Shown: positions 56,155-64,000 of the stretch, piece by piece
Numbering within the stretch: position 1 is the stretch's first letter
Layout: each line of letters begins with the position of its first letter
NCBI GenBank assembly: GCA_019753235.1
Contig: JAIELF010000056.1
Span: 38,542 to 102,541, forward strand
Source of the DNA: a bacterium
Lineage (GTDB): Bacteria > Planctomycetota > Planctomycetia > Kolteriales > Kolteriaceae
Reading direction: 5' to 3'
DNA length: 64,000 nucleotides
The notes under the pieces: model-generated
The model's input: the letters and a program-made list of their open reading frames with translations, nothing else
Told to the model about the DNA's origin: nothing
The model's database searches: none
Position numbers and translations under genes: made by a program

Positions 56155-57111
56155 ATGATGCTCTCTGACAAGATTCGACGGACTCAGCAACGACTGACCG
56201 AGGGGCTGATTCTGGACGGCGGGCTGGCGACTGAACTCGAGCGACTGGGGTTCGACCTCGATCATCCGCTTTGGTCGGCCCGAGTTCTGCTCGAAGAACC
56301 CGAAGCCATCCAGGCGGTCCATCTCGACTACCTGGCCGCGGGGGCTCAGTGCATCACCACTGCCAGCTATCAGGCCTCCATCCCTGGATTGGAAGAGGCC
56401 GGCCTCTCCCGCCGACAAACCAAAGATCTGCTCAGGCAGAGTGTCCGACTGGCTCAGGAGTGTCGAGACTATCTCCTCGATCAAGACGAATCCGATGATC
56501 CAGAGGAGCGAGCATCCCCTTTGGTGGCGGCTTCGTGCGGGCCTTTCGGCGCTTACCTGGCCGATGGTTCCGAGTTCCGAGGTGATTACGATGTGTCGGA
56601 GACGGCCCTGTACGACTTTCATGCGCCGCGCGTCGAGATCCTGGCAGACGCCCTGCCCGACTTGATCGCTTTCGAGACGATCCCGCAGGCCCGCGAAGCC
56701 CGTGCCATCGCGCGGTTGATGAAGCTCTCGGCAATCCCGGCCTGGGTCAGCTTCTGTTGCCAAGATGCTGATCGCCTTGCCAGCGGCGAATCCCTGGCCG
56801 AGGCTATCGCTCCCCTAGTTGAAATCGAAAGCATCGTCGCGGTCGGTGTCAACTGTGTGTCACCGATGGTGACCCTGTCCGTGATCGAACGCATTCGGCA
56901 ATCGTGGCCCCGGGCAATCGTGGCGTACCCCCATGCCGGCGGTAGCTGGAACAATCAACGACGCTGTTGGGAGGGAGATGAGGATCCGAAGAGCTTCGTC
57001 TCACAGGCCAACAACTGGCGAGCGATGGGAGCAAGCGTCATCGGAGGGTGTTGTCGCACCACCCCCGAGCACATCAAGCGATTGGTGAGAGTTCAAAAGC
57101 GAACAAGCTGA
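56155..57111 (+). CDS. mmuM: Homocysteine S-methyltransferase
   Basis: 318 residues. Pfam-style landmarks are ILDGGLATELERLGFDLDHPLWSARVL, GAQCITTASYQASIPGLEEAGL, CGPFGAYLADGSEFRGDY, a zinc-site Cys in VAVGVNCVSPM and the paired Cys in GGCCRTTPEHIKRL. It transfers a methyl group from S-methylmethionine or a related donor to homocysteine to form methionine. ATG at 56155 or 56158 is the start. It stands alone on the plus strand; the neighbours do not indicate regulation. Confidence 0.92.
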   Translation: MMLSDKIRRTQQRLTEGLILDGGLATELERLGFDLDHPLWSARVLLEEPEAIQAVHLDYLAAGAQCITTASYQASIPGLEEAGLSRRQTKDLLRQSVRLAQECRDYLLDQDESDDPEERASPLVAASCGPFGAYLADGSEFRGDYDVSETALYDFHAPRVEILADALPDLIAFETIPQAREARAIARLMKLSAIPAWVSFCCQDADRLASGESLAEAIAPLVEIESIVAVGVNCVSPMVTLSVIERIRQSWPRAIVAYPHAGGSWNNQRRCWEGDEDPKSFVSQANNWRAMGASVIGGCCRTTPEHIKRLVRVQKRTS

Positions 57112-57156
57112 TCGATCGGTGATTGTTACGGAATGAACACTTCGCCGGCGTTAACG

Positions 57157-57522
57157 CTATGCGGCTCGTCGAGGTGATCGTCGGCGCCGGGTCAGCTTGT
57201 GGAGTGACAAGCTTGTTTCCCCTTCCTCGAAGATGTAGCCGGCGAGAACCTTGTAGAAGAAAAGGATGCTGAAGGCTCCCGCGATCGCGACCAATGCCCC
57301 GGCCGCACTGATGGGGGTTACTCGGCTTCCACCCATGAAGAACGAATAGGTGCCGCAACCGATGATCGTTCCACCGATGCCGGTAAAGAGCGTCGCTAAG
57401 GAACCCCCTGGATCTCGGCCCGGCATGATCGCCTTAGCGATCAGTCCGACAATGGTGCCGAAACCAATCCAAACCAAGATGTCGTTCATCCATTGAGCGA
57501 CGGTGGTAGCTGCCTGATCCAT
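57157..57522 (-). CDS. GlsB/YeaQ/YmgE-like membrane protein
   Basis: 121 residues. IGFGTIVGLIAKAIMPGRDPGGSLATLFTGIGGTIIG is the characteristic transglycosylase-associated (YeaQ/GlsB) segment, followed by a third helix and a basic C-terminal tail (RRRRSPRRAA). It has about three membrane helices. The family is linked to stress responses; molecular role uncertain. GAGGGAGA lies before ATG 57522. It is longer than the usual 80-90 residues because of an N-terminal extension and a basic tail. Confidence 0.85.
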   Translation of the reverse strand: MDQAATTVAQWMNDILVWIGFGTIVGLIAKAIMPGRDPGGSLATLFTGIGGTIIGCGTYSFFMGGSRVTPISAAGALVAIAGAFSILFFYKVLAGYIFEEGETSLSLHKLTRRRRSPRRAA

Positions 57523-57919
57523 GGCTTTGGTCTCCCTCGATCATCATCGCGTATGCCGACATCGGTCAAGGCGACAAGGGGATCGAGAACACCCGTTCTC
57601 TTTTCGAAGTATCGTCTACCAAGGGATCAAGACTTCCGCGACTTTCCCATCCAACCAAATCAACTTGTAGATTTGGCCAGAACCGTTGGATAACTTTTCC
57701 AAAACGATCGCGACCTATTTTCGAGAATGATTCAAGTCCCAGTAAAAACAGGCTTGCCGGTTGGAGAGGAACAAGTTCGGCACAGCAACTGCAACAACAT
57801 ATTCGCCGTCGCCCCACGGGCGCAGGTTTTTCATCAAGCAGAGTCGCGGCCGAGGATCGAGGCAAGGAGCCTATTCCCCGCGAACGGATGCCAACGGTTC
57901 GATGCCAAGGAGGAAGATC
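57523..57919. other. Divergent intergenic region upstream of csrA
   Basis: About 400 bp between the GlsB-like gene and csrA, with only short overlapping frames of poor composition. It probably carries both promoters. No attenuator or RNA gene was recognised. Confidence 0.5.
57907..57916 (+). promoter_or_regulatory. csrA ribosome binding site
   Basis: AAGGAGGAAG ends three bases before ATG 57920, a near-perfect Shine-Dalgarno that fixes the csrA start inside a longer open frame beginning at 57761. A GGA-containing site is also of the type bound by CsrA itself, so autoregulation is possible. Confidence 0.65.
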
Positions 57920-58111
57920 ATGCTGGTGCTTTCCCGAAAACTAAACGAACGAATCTACATTGGCGACAACATCACCCTGACGGTAACCCGTGTTGGCGCA
58001 GGCCACGTTCGTCTGGGAATCGATGCCCCCGACGACGTTCTCATTCGCCGGAGCGAACTTCTGGAACAATGGGAAGAGATGCCCGTGGTCTCGTCGCGAT
58101 CGCGCCGCTAA
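57920..58111 (+). CDS. csrA: Carbon storage regulator CsrA
   Basis: 63 residues. The whole family consensus is visible: MLVLSRKLNERIYIGDNITLTV, the RLGIDAPDDVLIRRSEL region with the RNA-binding Arg, then a basic tail. CsrA binds GGA motifs in mRNA leaders and controls translation and stability. The strong ribosome site overlaps a GGA sequence. It stands alone on the plus strand, with the secreted His/Asp-rich gene converging from downstream. Confidence 0.96.
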   Translation: MLVLSRKLNERIYIGDNITLTVTRVGAGHVRLGIDAPDDVLIRRSELLEQWEEMPVVSSRSRR

Positions 58112-58197
58112 CGGATCTGACCTAAAAATGAAAAGCAGCCCAGCCAAACCGTACCGGTCACGCTGGGCCGCTTCTCTTACCGATGCCGATACCGCTA

Positions 58198-59160
58198 TCA
58201 GAAATCAACCGAACCGTCGCCGACAATCTCCTGGATTCGCTTCTCGATCAATCCATCGCGACCTTCCTCGCGTTTCTTAATCGATGTTTCAATCCGCTCG
58301 AGATCCTGACGTATCCGATCGAGAACGGCGCGGCGAAGATCCTGACGAGATTCAAACTGTTCCTTCACCTTCTCGATGATCTGCGCGCGAAGCTTCTCCT
58401 TCTCCTCGGTCCCCGCTCGACCAAACCCCTCGCGAAGCCGACGAATCTCGTGCTCGATCTGCGACTCCTTTGCCGCCTTCTCCTCAACTTCTTTGCCCGG
58501 AGGCATGGGACGAAGCTCGTCATGCAACGTCCGCGAGAAGCCTGGCGGCGGACCATGAGGTCCTCCGTGTGGCGGGCCCCGACGGCCTGCTTCTTCATCG
58601 CGATCATCGTCGTGGGGTGGCGGACCACCCGGATGTGGGCCTCGTCCGCCAAACGGCCCGCGGTGAGGTGGCCCGCCCGGCGGCGGACCTGGGAATCGGC
58701 TCGGCAAGATTTCGATCTCTCGGCCATCTTCAAGCTTCAGCTTGATCGGCCCGGCAGGGTCGAAAGGCTGATTATCATCGGTCGCTTTGATGCGAATGGC
58801 GGATTGCTCTAAGACCCAGAATTCGCCATCGCGAATCAGTCGATCTTCCGGCCGCATCGGCGGCGGGCCATGGATGTCAAACTCCACATCGATGCCCGGT
58901 GGTCCTGGAGGAGGGCCTGGCGGCCGACGACCGAAGGGCCCTTCGCGCCTTCCCTCGCGCGGACGAGATCGGCGACTCTTTTCCCTCTCATCGTCATCAT
59001 CGTCATCGTCGTCGTCTTTGCCCTCGACTTCTTCGTCGTCGTTCCATGCCAAAAGACCGATACCTTGTTGATCGCGACCTTCTTCTGCCCAGGTCCGCGT
59101 TGTCGGCTCACCTGCGAAGATCGACCCGGCGACCAGCGAGGCTGTCCACCATTCCCACAT
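58198..59160 (-). CDS. Secreted His/Asp/Pro/Gly-rich protein of the ECF operon
   Basis: About 320 residues, not recognised as a family. ATG at 59160 is preceded by AAGGAG. A signal peptide (MWEWWTASLVAGSIFAGE) precedes an acidic run of nine Asp residues, a Pro/Gly/Arg-rich stretch, a beta-rich central region (DGEFWVLEQSAIRI), a His/Asp/Gly-Pro-rich segment (HPGGPPPHDDDRDE, PPHGGPHGPPPG) and a C-terminal charged helical region of about 100 residues. The His/Asp clusters suggest metal binding and the arrangement recalls periplasmic metal-sensor partners of ECF systems. That is inference only. Confidence 0.75.
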   Translation of the reverse strand: MWEWWTASLVAGSIFAGEPTTRTWAEEGRDQQGIGLLAWNDDEEVEGKDDDDDDDDDEREKSRRSRPREGRREGPFGRRPPGPPPGPPGIDVEFDIHGPPPMRPEDRLIRDGEFWVLEQSAIRIKATDDNQPFDPAGPIKLKLEDGREIEILPSRFPGPPPGGPPHRGPFGGRGPHPGGPPPHDDDRDEEAGRRGPPHGGPHGPPPGFSRTLHDELRPMPPGKEVEEKAAKESQIEHEIRRLREGFGRAGTEEKEKLRAQIIEKVKEQFESRQDLRRAVLDRIRQDLERIETSIKKREEGRDGLIEKRIQEIVGDGSVDF

Positions 59161-59196
59161 TTGCTTCTCCTTCATCGAAGAACACATCCCGCACTA

Positions 59197-59691
59197 CTAG
59201 AAGGACTCCGCATCCCCCAGTGACTCAACCCACTCGACATCCGAAACCAATGTCTCGAACTCAACAATCGACGGAGAGATTCCCGGCAACGAATCGATCG
59301 CGCGGTCGACCCGTGTGACGATCTGTTGAAAATCATCGTCCCAAACAAGTTCTCTGGCGTTGGGCGGGCGAACAGACTGGTTCCAAAGATAGACCCCCAT
59401 CACGATTGACGCCGCCAGCGACGCCACCAAACCGGCTCGCCCTGCCCAACGGCGAGCCAGATCGTTTCGCTGCCGAGTCCGCTCCTCACGAAACTCCATG
59501 TCGAGTCGCGTCAGCAACAATTGATCCTTCGCCTTTGATTCTCCGCTTGGCAGCGAATCTCCTAAGCGGAGCCATGCCGATCGCGAAAGCCCAAGCCCGG
59601 GAGAATCCATGCCGGCAAGGTCATCGCCTATCGCTGCGGCTGGTCCCGTGATGAGTTCCAACTCATCCACATCATGAGAACGCTCGTTCAC
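59197..59691 (-). CDS. Membrane-anchored protein, probable anti-sigma factor
   Basis: About 164 residues, starting with GTG whose GTGA overlaps the sigma-factor TGA, after CAGGAG. Its N-terminal 90 residues are soluble; a single membrane helix (AGLVASLAASIVMGVYLW) separates them from a short acidic outside domain (ELVWDDDFQQIVTRVDRAID). The arrangement, one-helix protein immediately after an ECF sigma gene, is that of anti-sigma factors. No zinc motif is seen, and no sequence family was recognised. The neighbouring secreted protein begins 36 bases later. Confidence 0.7.
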   Translation of the reverse strand: MNERSHDVDELELITGPAAAIGDDLAGMDSPGLGLSRSAWLRLGDSLPSGESKAKDQLLLTRLDMEFREERTRQRNDLARRWAGRAGLVASLAASIVMGVYLWNQSVRPPNARELVWDDDFQQIVTRVDRAIDSLPGISPSIVEFETLVSDVEWVESLGDAESF

Positions 59692-60257
59692 GATTTGTTC
59701 TCCTGCGTCACACGGCCGGGCCCGACGCGTTCTTGCGAATCCCAATGGACTCTCAATTGTTCCAGACCTCGCCGCGCATGGCTGAGAGCGGTGTTCAAGG
59801 GGCAGCCGACCATGGTGGCGATCTCCTCGAAGCGAAGCTCGCCGAAATAACGCAGCAAAAGGACACGCTGCTGGATCGGCGACAATGTTTCGAGACCCTC
59901 GGCAATGCGACGGGCCGACTCGCGAGAGATGACTTCGTCGATCGACGTCAATCCCGCCGAGTCGACCAAATCAATCAGCGCGATCCGTGAGTCCGGCTCT
60001 CGACCATATTTCGCCCGGCGATGATCAATCACCAACCGGTCGGCAATGCGAAACAGGAACGCCTTGGCTTGGCCTTGTTCGACGTAACTTTCTCGTTGAC
60101 GCCAGGCACGAAGGAAGACCTCCTGCACGAAATCCTCGGCCAAACCGGCATCATGAAGCAATGAAGTGACGTAGCCTCTGATCCCAGAGGCGTACTCCTT
60201 CACCCAGCGAACCAGGGTGGATTCGTCGAGGTTCGACTCCCTCGGCTTGGTCCCCAT
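59688..60257 (-). CDS. ECF RNA polymerase sigma factor
   Basis: About 189 residues. Region 2 reads GYVTSLLHDAGLAEDFVQEVFLRAWRQRE (promoter -10 recognition) and continues RIADRLVIDHRRAKYG; region 4 reads LSPIQQRVLLLRYFGELRFEEIATMVGCPLNTALSHARRGLEQLR (-35 recognition helix-turn-helix). ATG at 60257 follows AAGGGA; an earlier ATG at 60284 has no clear ribosome site. It directs transcription of an undefined regulon, probably including its own operon. The stop overlaps the GTG of the next gene, giving a tight operon of sigma, anti-sigma and secreted protein. Confidence 0.92.
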   Translation of the reverse strand: MGTKPRESNLDESTLVRWVKEYASGIRGYVTSLLHDAGLAEDFVQEVFLRAWRQRESYVEQGQAKAFLFRIADRLVIDHRRAKYGREPDSRIALIDLVDSAGLTSIDEVISRESARRIAEGLETLSPIQQRVLLLRYFGELRFEEIATMVGCPLNTALSHARRGLEQLRVHWDSQERVGPGRVTQENKS

Positions 60258-60338
60258 GAATTCCCTTCCCGGCCTCGTTCCCATCTCAGAACGACGATTC
60301 GAGCAAGTTATTGCAGCTTGGAGAAAAAAATCTCCTTT

Positions 60339-60394
60339 CGCTCGCACGTGGGGCGATCGGTAAATTTTCGCCCGCAGGTCGGGCGATCGGTAAA
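60339..60394. repeat. Two 26-bp direct repeats upstream of the ECF sigma operon
   Basis: Positions 60339-60364 and 60369-60394 are 26-bp direct repeats at exactly 30-bp spacing with 23 of 26 bases identical (mismatches at positions 4, 9 and 12). The shared core is GGGCGATCGGTAAA. They lie in the divergent region between the sigma operon (minus) and the plus-strand glycosyltransferase, and could be operator or ECF promoter-like sites for one or both units. Confidence 0.6.
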
Positions 60395-60463
60395 GTATCC
60401 GCGGGGCCAAGGATCGCGGCCAAAAGAAGAACCTCCCTGCTCGTGTCGGAAAAGGAGATCGGC

Positions 60464-61621
60464 ATGCCGACGCGTCCATCGCCTGTCACGGTGATCCATT
60501 TGCTGGATGCGGCCGGCGGGGATGGCCAACTTTGGGGCAAGGAACGAGTCGCTCATTGGCTCATGGAAGCCCAGCTTGCCTCGGGAGAGGTCCTTCCTCT
60601 TCTACGGACATTAACCCCGAAGCTACTCAACGAGGTCGCCGGCCGGTCGGGAATCGATTCGCAGGCGATCGCGCAGACCGTGACCAAAGATCCACGTCCG
60701 TACGTCGCCGGCCTCAGAAAAGCGCTCGATCAGCAGCCAGGGGCACTCGTTCACACGCACGGATACAAAGCCAATTTGATCGGTCGAGCCGCCAAATGGG
60801 CCGGCGTCAAGATGGGTGGTTTGATCTCGACCTGTCATGGTTGGGTGGAAACGACAAGATCACTCCGAGTCTACAACGCGCTCGATCGATTTACGTCGCG
60901 TTACAGTGACGCCGCCACCGTCCCAGCTCCCAACATGCAAGAGCGAATGCCCCGCGGAACGATCTTTCTTCCCAACGGTATCCCCGATGCCCCGGTTCCC
61001 ACACCGGAAGAGGAACAAGCCCTACGCGCGAAACTACGAATCCCTTCGGGGGCGATCGTTGCCGGGACACTGGGTCGCCTGAGTGCCGAGAAAGGAATTG
61101 ATGTTCTCATTGATGCCGTCAGGCAAACAAGTTCGGTTCCCAATCTCGTATGGATCGTTGCAGGGACGGGGCCGCTCGCCGACGATTTGAAGCGGGCGGA
61201 GACCGAACTACCTAACCTCCGATTCATCGGATACGTGGAAGGTTCGGAGGGTCTTCTGCCCGCGATCGATGTTTTCGTTCAACCTTCATGGACGGAGGGA
61301 TTGAGCTTGGCGCTCCTAGAGGCGGCGCGGGCACAGCGAGCGATTGTCGCCACCCGAGTAGGGGCCACCGACTGGGCGATTCGGCCACAACAAGAGGGCC
61401 TTCTCGTACAAAAGGGAGATGGAACAAAGCTGGCGGAAGAGGTGACCCGCTTAGCTGCTGACGAAGAACTTCGCCGCGATCTGGGGCACGCCGCCCGCCA
61501 CCGATTCGAGGATGCCCTCAACATCCACGCGATGCACCGTCGGTTGCTGGAGGTTTACCAACAGGTCCTGACCAGGAATTCTCCATTGTCGATCGCGCAG
61601 AAAGCCGATGCGCGAGATTGA
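60464..61621 (+). CDS. GT4-type glycosyltransferase
   Basis: About 385 residues of GT-B fold. The N-terminal half has VIHLLDAAGGDGQLWGKERVA and HTHGYKANLIGRAAKWAG; the C-terminal half shows GTLGRLSAEKGIDVLIDAV, VAGTGPLADDL and the nucleotide-sugar site PSWTEGLSLALLEAARAQRAIVATRVGATDW. It probably adds sugars to an envelope glycan. ATG at 60464 follows AAAAGGAGATCGGC, which fixes the start over the upstream open frame. The 26-bp repeats lie 70-125 bases upstream of this start. Confidence 0.88.
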   Translation: MPTRPSPVTVIHLLDAAGGDGQLWGKERVAHWLMEAQLASGEVLPLLRTLTPKLLNEVAGRSGIDSQAIAQTVTKDPRPYVAGLRKALDQQPGALVHTHGYKANLIGRAAKWAGVKMGGLISTCHGWVETTRSLRVYNALDRFTSRYSDAATVPAPNMQERMPRGTIFLPNGIPDAPVPTPEEEQALRAKLRIPSGAIVAGTLGRLSAEKGIDVLIDAVRQTSSVPNLVWIVAGTGPLADDLKRAETELPNLRFIGYVEGSEGLLPAIDVFVQPSWTEGLSLALLEAARAQRAIVATRVGATDWAIRPQQEGLLVQKGDGTKLAEEVTRLAADEELRRDLGHAARHRFEDALNIHAMHRRLLEVYQQVLTRNSPLSIAQKADARD

Positions 61622-61692
61622 GTTCGAGGGGATATCGACAGGCGCTCTGTTGACGCCGGTCATTCGATTCGCCACCGTTGCGAGGAACCGTC

Positions 61693-63750
61693 ATGGCTCG
61701 ACCGATGCTCGTGGTGATCTCTTTGGGATACCTGGTCGGATGCCGGGCCGAGACGATTACGTATCCGCCGGGCGTTTTGATTTCTTTCGAGTCCGCCGCG
61801 GAGGTCCAATCGGATCAGGGAAATGCTCGTATTCAAGCTGTTAACGAGCACGCCACGCAAGGCAAAAAGTCGCTGGAAATCACTCTTCAGGGACCCGAAT
61901 CCGGTTTCGGCGTCGAAGCTCGGCCACAAACTTTCGATCTTTCCGGTGCCCGCAAGTTGCTGGTGGACGTCTTTCGCGAAGGGATGCCGATCAGTCTGAC
62001 CTTTCGAGTCTCGGACGCCGCCGGCAAGTCCTACACGATCTGGTACTATCGTTTGCAACCAGGTCCGAACACCATCGAGATGGATGTCGCGGGAATGGCG
62101 GCATTTGTCGACATCAAAAAGATCAAGAGACTCTACGTCTACGCGGATGAAGGATCGGGCAAGATCTTTGTCGACCATGTTCGCCTGGCGGCCGAACCGA
62201 TCGACCTTTCCACCAGCATCGTCAAGCCGACCGAGCATCCCAAAAAAGTTCCGCCGGGCAACGGGCTTCTCAACGGCGACTTTGAAGTTGGCCTAACGGG
62301 CTGGAACTCATGGGGCGAATGGGACGACGGCAAGTATTTCTTCTCCTCGGATTTCGGAGACAACGCTTGCTCGGGATTGGCATCGCTCAAAATCATCTGC
62401 GAAAAACGAGGGCGCGGCGGCGTCTTCACCGAACCGATGTTTATGCCCGCAGGGACCTACGAACTCCGCTTCTGGGCGAAGGGAGATGAGAAGGGCTCTC
62501 TTCTGCGGTGGACCTTCGAAGGGAACGGCGAGGCTCGGGCGGCCGTCGAGAAAAACTTCGAAAGCGAAATCATTCCCGTTGATATCGAGTGGAAAGAGTA
62601 CCGCTATGAAGTTCCCCTTCGATCAGATGCCGGCCTTCGACTTTACTTTTTCAGCCTGGGTGAAGGAACGCTTTTCATTGACGGCGCTTCGCTGGTTCTG
62701 AAGGGAAAAGAGAATCGGCCCGCCTTTAAGGTTGCCTCCTCGGATCCGCCCCGCGCGGTGGAACTGAAAGGGAACCGCTTCTTCCTCGATGGCAAACCCT
62801 TTTTCCCGATCGGCGTTTATCTGGGCAAGCCAAGCATGCTGGCCGAGACCGGCTTCAACGTGATGATGCCATCGGCCATGACGCCCGAGGTGATCGAAGA
62901 ATCGACGCAGACGGGTATCTTGCTCACACCCGAATTGACCGGGCTCATGCGGGCGCATCTTCCCTGGCAGGTCGGTGTCGCGATGGAGCCTTTTCGCTCG
63001 CATCCCAACCTTTTCGCTTGGTATCTGTGTGACGAGCCTGACCATGCGATGATGACGGTCCCGCCTGCCGAGATGCGTCTTGCCACCAAAATGGTCAAAA
63101 AGATCGACCCTAATCGTCCCACCTGGGGCGTCGTGATGTCGTGGGCCGACGCGAACATGTTCCAGTATGCCGACACCGTCGACATCTTGGCGACCGACAT
63201 CTATCCCATTGAGGACGCAAAGACGAAAAAGCCGCTGACGATGGTCGCGGACAAAGTCGACATGCTTGTCAAAGCAACAGGCGGCAAGAAGCCGGGCATC
63301 GCCGTCCTTCAATCAACTCCGCTGGCTACCCCCGCCGAGGAGGTCGCCATGACCTATCTGGCCCTCACGCATGGTGCCAACGGCCTCTTCTATTGGCAGC
63401 TCTTCGAAGCCCAGCAAGATCCAGCGGTTTGGACGGCCATGAAGAACCTCTCGCGCGAAGTGAAAGCACTCTCGCCGGTCTTGACCGCGCCCGACGACGA
63501 CATCCCGACAAAGGTAAGCGACCCGGCGATCCACACGCTGGCTCGACGTTTGGGAGATCGTCTGTATGTTCTGACCATCAACGCGAGCCCTGATTCGAGA
63601 CCGGGCATTCAATTCAATCACCCCAAAGCCAAAGGGAATGAAGCCAAGGTCCTTTTTGAAAAGAGAAATGCGCCGGTCTCGCGGACCAATTGGATGGATG
63701 ACTTCGAAGGATACGAGCGACACGTCTATTCCATCCCCGTTGCCCCATAG
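61693..63750 (+). CDS. Lipoprotein with carbohydrate-binding-like modules and glycoside hydrolase-like barrel
   Basis: About 685 residues. The signal peptide MARPMLVVISLGYLVGC ends in a lipobox with Cys near residue 17. A beta-sandwich domain (about 20-175) with KSLEITLQGP and ISLTFRVSDAAGKS is followed by a CBM-like domain (about 190-340; GLLNGDFEVGLTGW, GTYELRFWAKGDEKG). The C-terminal region (about 350-680) is a TIM-barrel-like glycosidase fold: FPIGVYLGKPSML, FAWYLCDEPDHAMM (putative acid/base Glu) and FYWQLFEAQQDP. Probably an outer-membrane- or periplasm-anchored polysaccharide-degrading or sugar-binding enzyme; the reaction is not established. Confidence 0.8.
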   Translation: MARPMLVVISLGYLVGCRAETITYPPGVLISFESAAEVQSDQGNARIQAVNEHATQGKKSLEITLQGPESGFGVEARPQTFDLSGARKLLVDVFREGMPISLTFRVSDAAGKSYTIWYYRLQPGPNTIEMDVAGMAAFVDIKKIKRLYVYADEGSGKIFVDHVRLAAEPIDLSTSIVKPTEHPKKVPPGNGLLNGDFEVGLTGWNSWGEWDDGKYFFSSDFGDNACSGLASLKIICEKRGRGGVFTEPMFMPAGTYELRFWAKGDEKGSLLRWTFEGNGEARAAVEKNFESEIIPVDIEWKEYRYEVPLRSDAGLRLYFFSLGEGTLFIDGASLVLKGKENRPAFKVASSDPPRAVELKGNRFFLDGKPFFPIGVYLGKPSMLAETGFNVMMPSAMTPEVIEESTQTGILLTPELTGLMRAHLPWQVGVAMEPFRSHPNLFAWYLCDEPDHAMMTVPPAEMRLATKMVKKIDPNRPTWGVVMSWADANMFQYADTVDILATDIYPIEDAKTKKPLTMVADKVDMLVKATGGKKPGIAVLQSTPLATPAEEVAMTYLALTHGANGLFYWQLFEAQQDPAVWTAMKNLSREVKALSPVLTAPDDDIPTKVSDPAIHTLARRLGDRLYVLTINASPDSRPGIQFNHPKAKGNEAKVLFEKRNAPVSRTNWMDDFEGYERHVYSIPVAP

Positions 63751-63910
63751 TCGATGGCCGACAAGGCTCGTTCGGTCCGAGGCACGACAAGCCGATCACG
63801 TTTCTTTGAATGGGCAAGGCACGGGAGTTGGAAAAGCATGACCGTACATTCGACGCCCGCACGTCGACATGGAGTTGCTTGGTGGCCCTTTCTATTACCA
63901 GGAGTCTTGA

Positions 63911-64000
63911 TCAGACTGCTCGTGCCGTTCTCTTCTGACTCTCGAGAGAGTATTCGTCCTGACTTTGCCGACCGATCTTATACCGCTTGGCAACGATCTC
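63911..64000 (-). pseudogene. Truncated thiolase-like fragment at window edge
   Basis: A minus-strand frame of 29 codons from the right edge to TGA at 63911 reads EIVAKRYKIGRQ, SQDEYSLESQKRTARA, matching the middle of acetyl-CoA acyltransferases (thiolases), where EVVAxRYxISRExQDEYA..SQxRAAxA is typical. Thiolase would continue for another 200 residues, but a stop follows and neither other minus-strand frame picks up the family sequence. It may be a remnant or a gene with a disrupting change. Its 5' part lies outside the window. Confidence 0.65.

Overview
The window reads as a chromosomal segment of a member of the Planctomycetota, moderately GC-rich. The main evidence is a paired planctomycete cytochrome c/PSD1-type protein (DUF1549/DUF1553) and DUF1501 protein at 4591-9610. 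It is supported by an enlarged SecA, giant secreted or membrane beta-rich proteins, an MqnA/MqnD-type menaquinone gene and frequent GTG and TTG starts. No rRNA, convincing tRNA, CRISPR array, insertion sequence or phage gene was seen. The order is housekeeping genes mixed with lineage-specific ones, with many short operons on both strands.

Layout. 1-4241 (minus): two class III PLP aminotransferases and two class II aldolase-fold proteins, one lacking the metal-binding histidines and cut by the window edge. 4591-9610 (plus): the PSCyt/PSD1 plus DUF1501 pair. 9736-11079 (plus): a DprE1-like FAD oxidase. 11125-23482 (minus): inositol monophosphatase, two giant beta-rich membrane proteins (about 1134 and 2337 residues) and a PyrK-like flavoprotein. 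23613-25681 (plus): MqnA/MqnD family protein and a glycosyltransferase. 25962-31104 (plus): three signalling proteins built from receiver and kinase-type ATPase domains, the last overlapping a half-length UvrA. 31291-33687 (plus): glycine-zipper lipoprotein, HAD hydrolase, GT2 glycosyltransferase.

33693-43962 (minus): PurSL-type PurL, TyrA, a DUF2617-like protein, IF-1, Kdo transferase and SecA with a repeat-expanded helical wing. 44344-46528 (plus): isochorismatase-like hydrolase, PyrH and Frr. 46551-47646 (minus): EVE-domain and DJ-1/PfpI proteins. 48353-49643 (plus): a FlgM-like small protein and a TIM-barrel epimerase-like protein. 49688-54480 (minus): a GT39 glycosyltransferase and a Tex protein with a disordered insertion and an Arg/Gly/Gln-rich tail. 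54913-58111: YceH, a small hypothetical ORF, homocysteine methyltransferase, a GlsB-like membrane protein and CsrA. 58198-60257 (minus): ECF sigma factor, membrane-anchored regulator and a His/Asp/Pro-rich secreted protein. 60464-63750 (plus): a glycosyltransferase and a lipoprotein with a glycoside-hydrolase-like barrel. At the right edge a thiolase-like frame on the minus strand stops prematurely.

The most unusual items are the giant beta-rich proteins, the half-length UvrA joined to a signalling operon, the repeat-expanded SecA, the ECF/His-Asp-rich operon with a 26-bp direct repeat upstream, and the aminotransferase/aldolase cluster with a degenerate aldolase. Functions are inferred from motifs recognised by eye; no database search was run.
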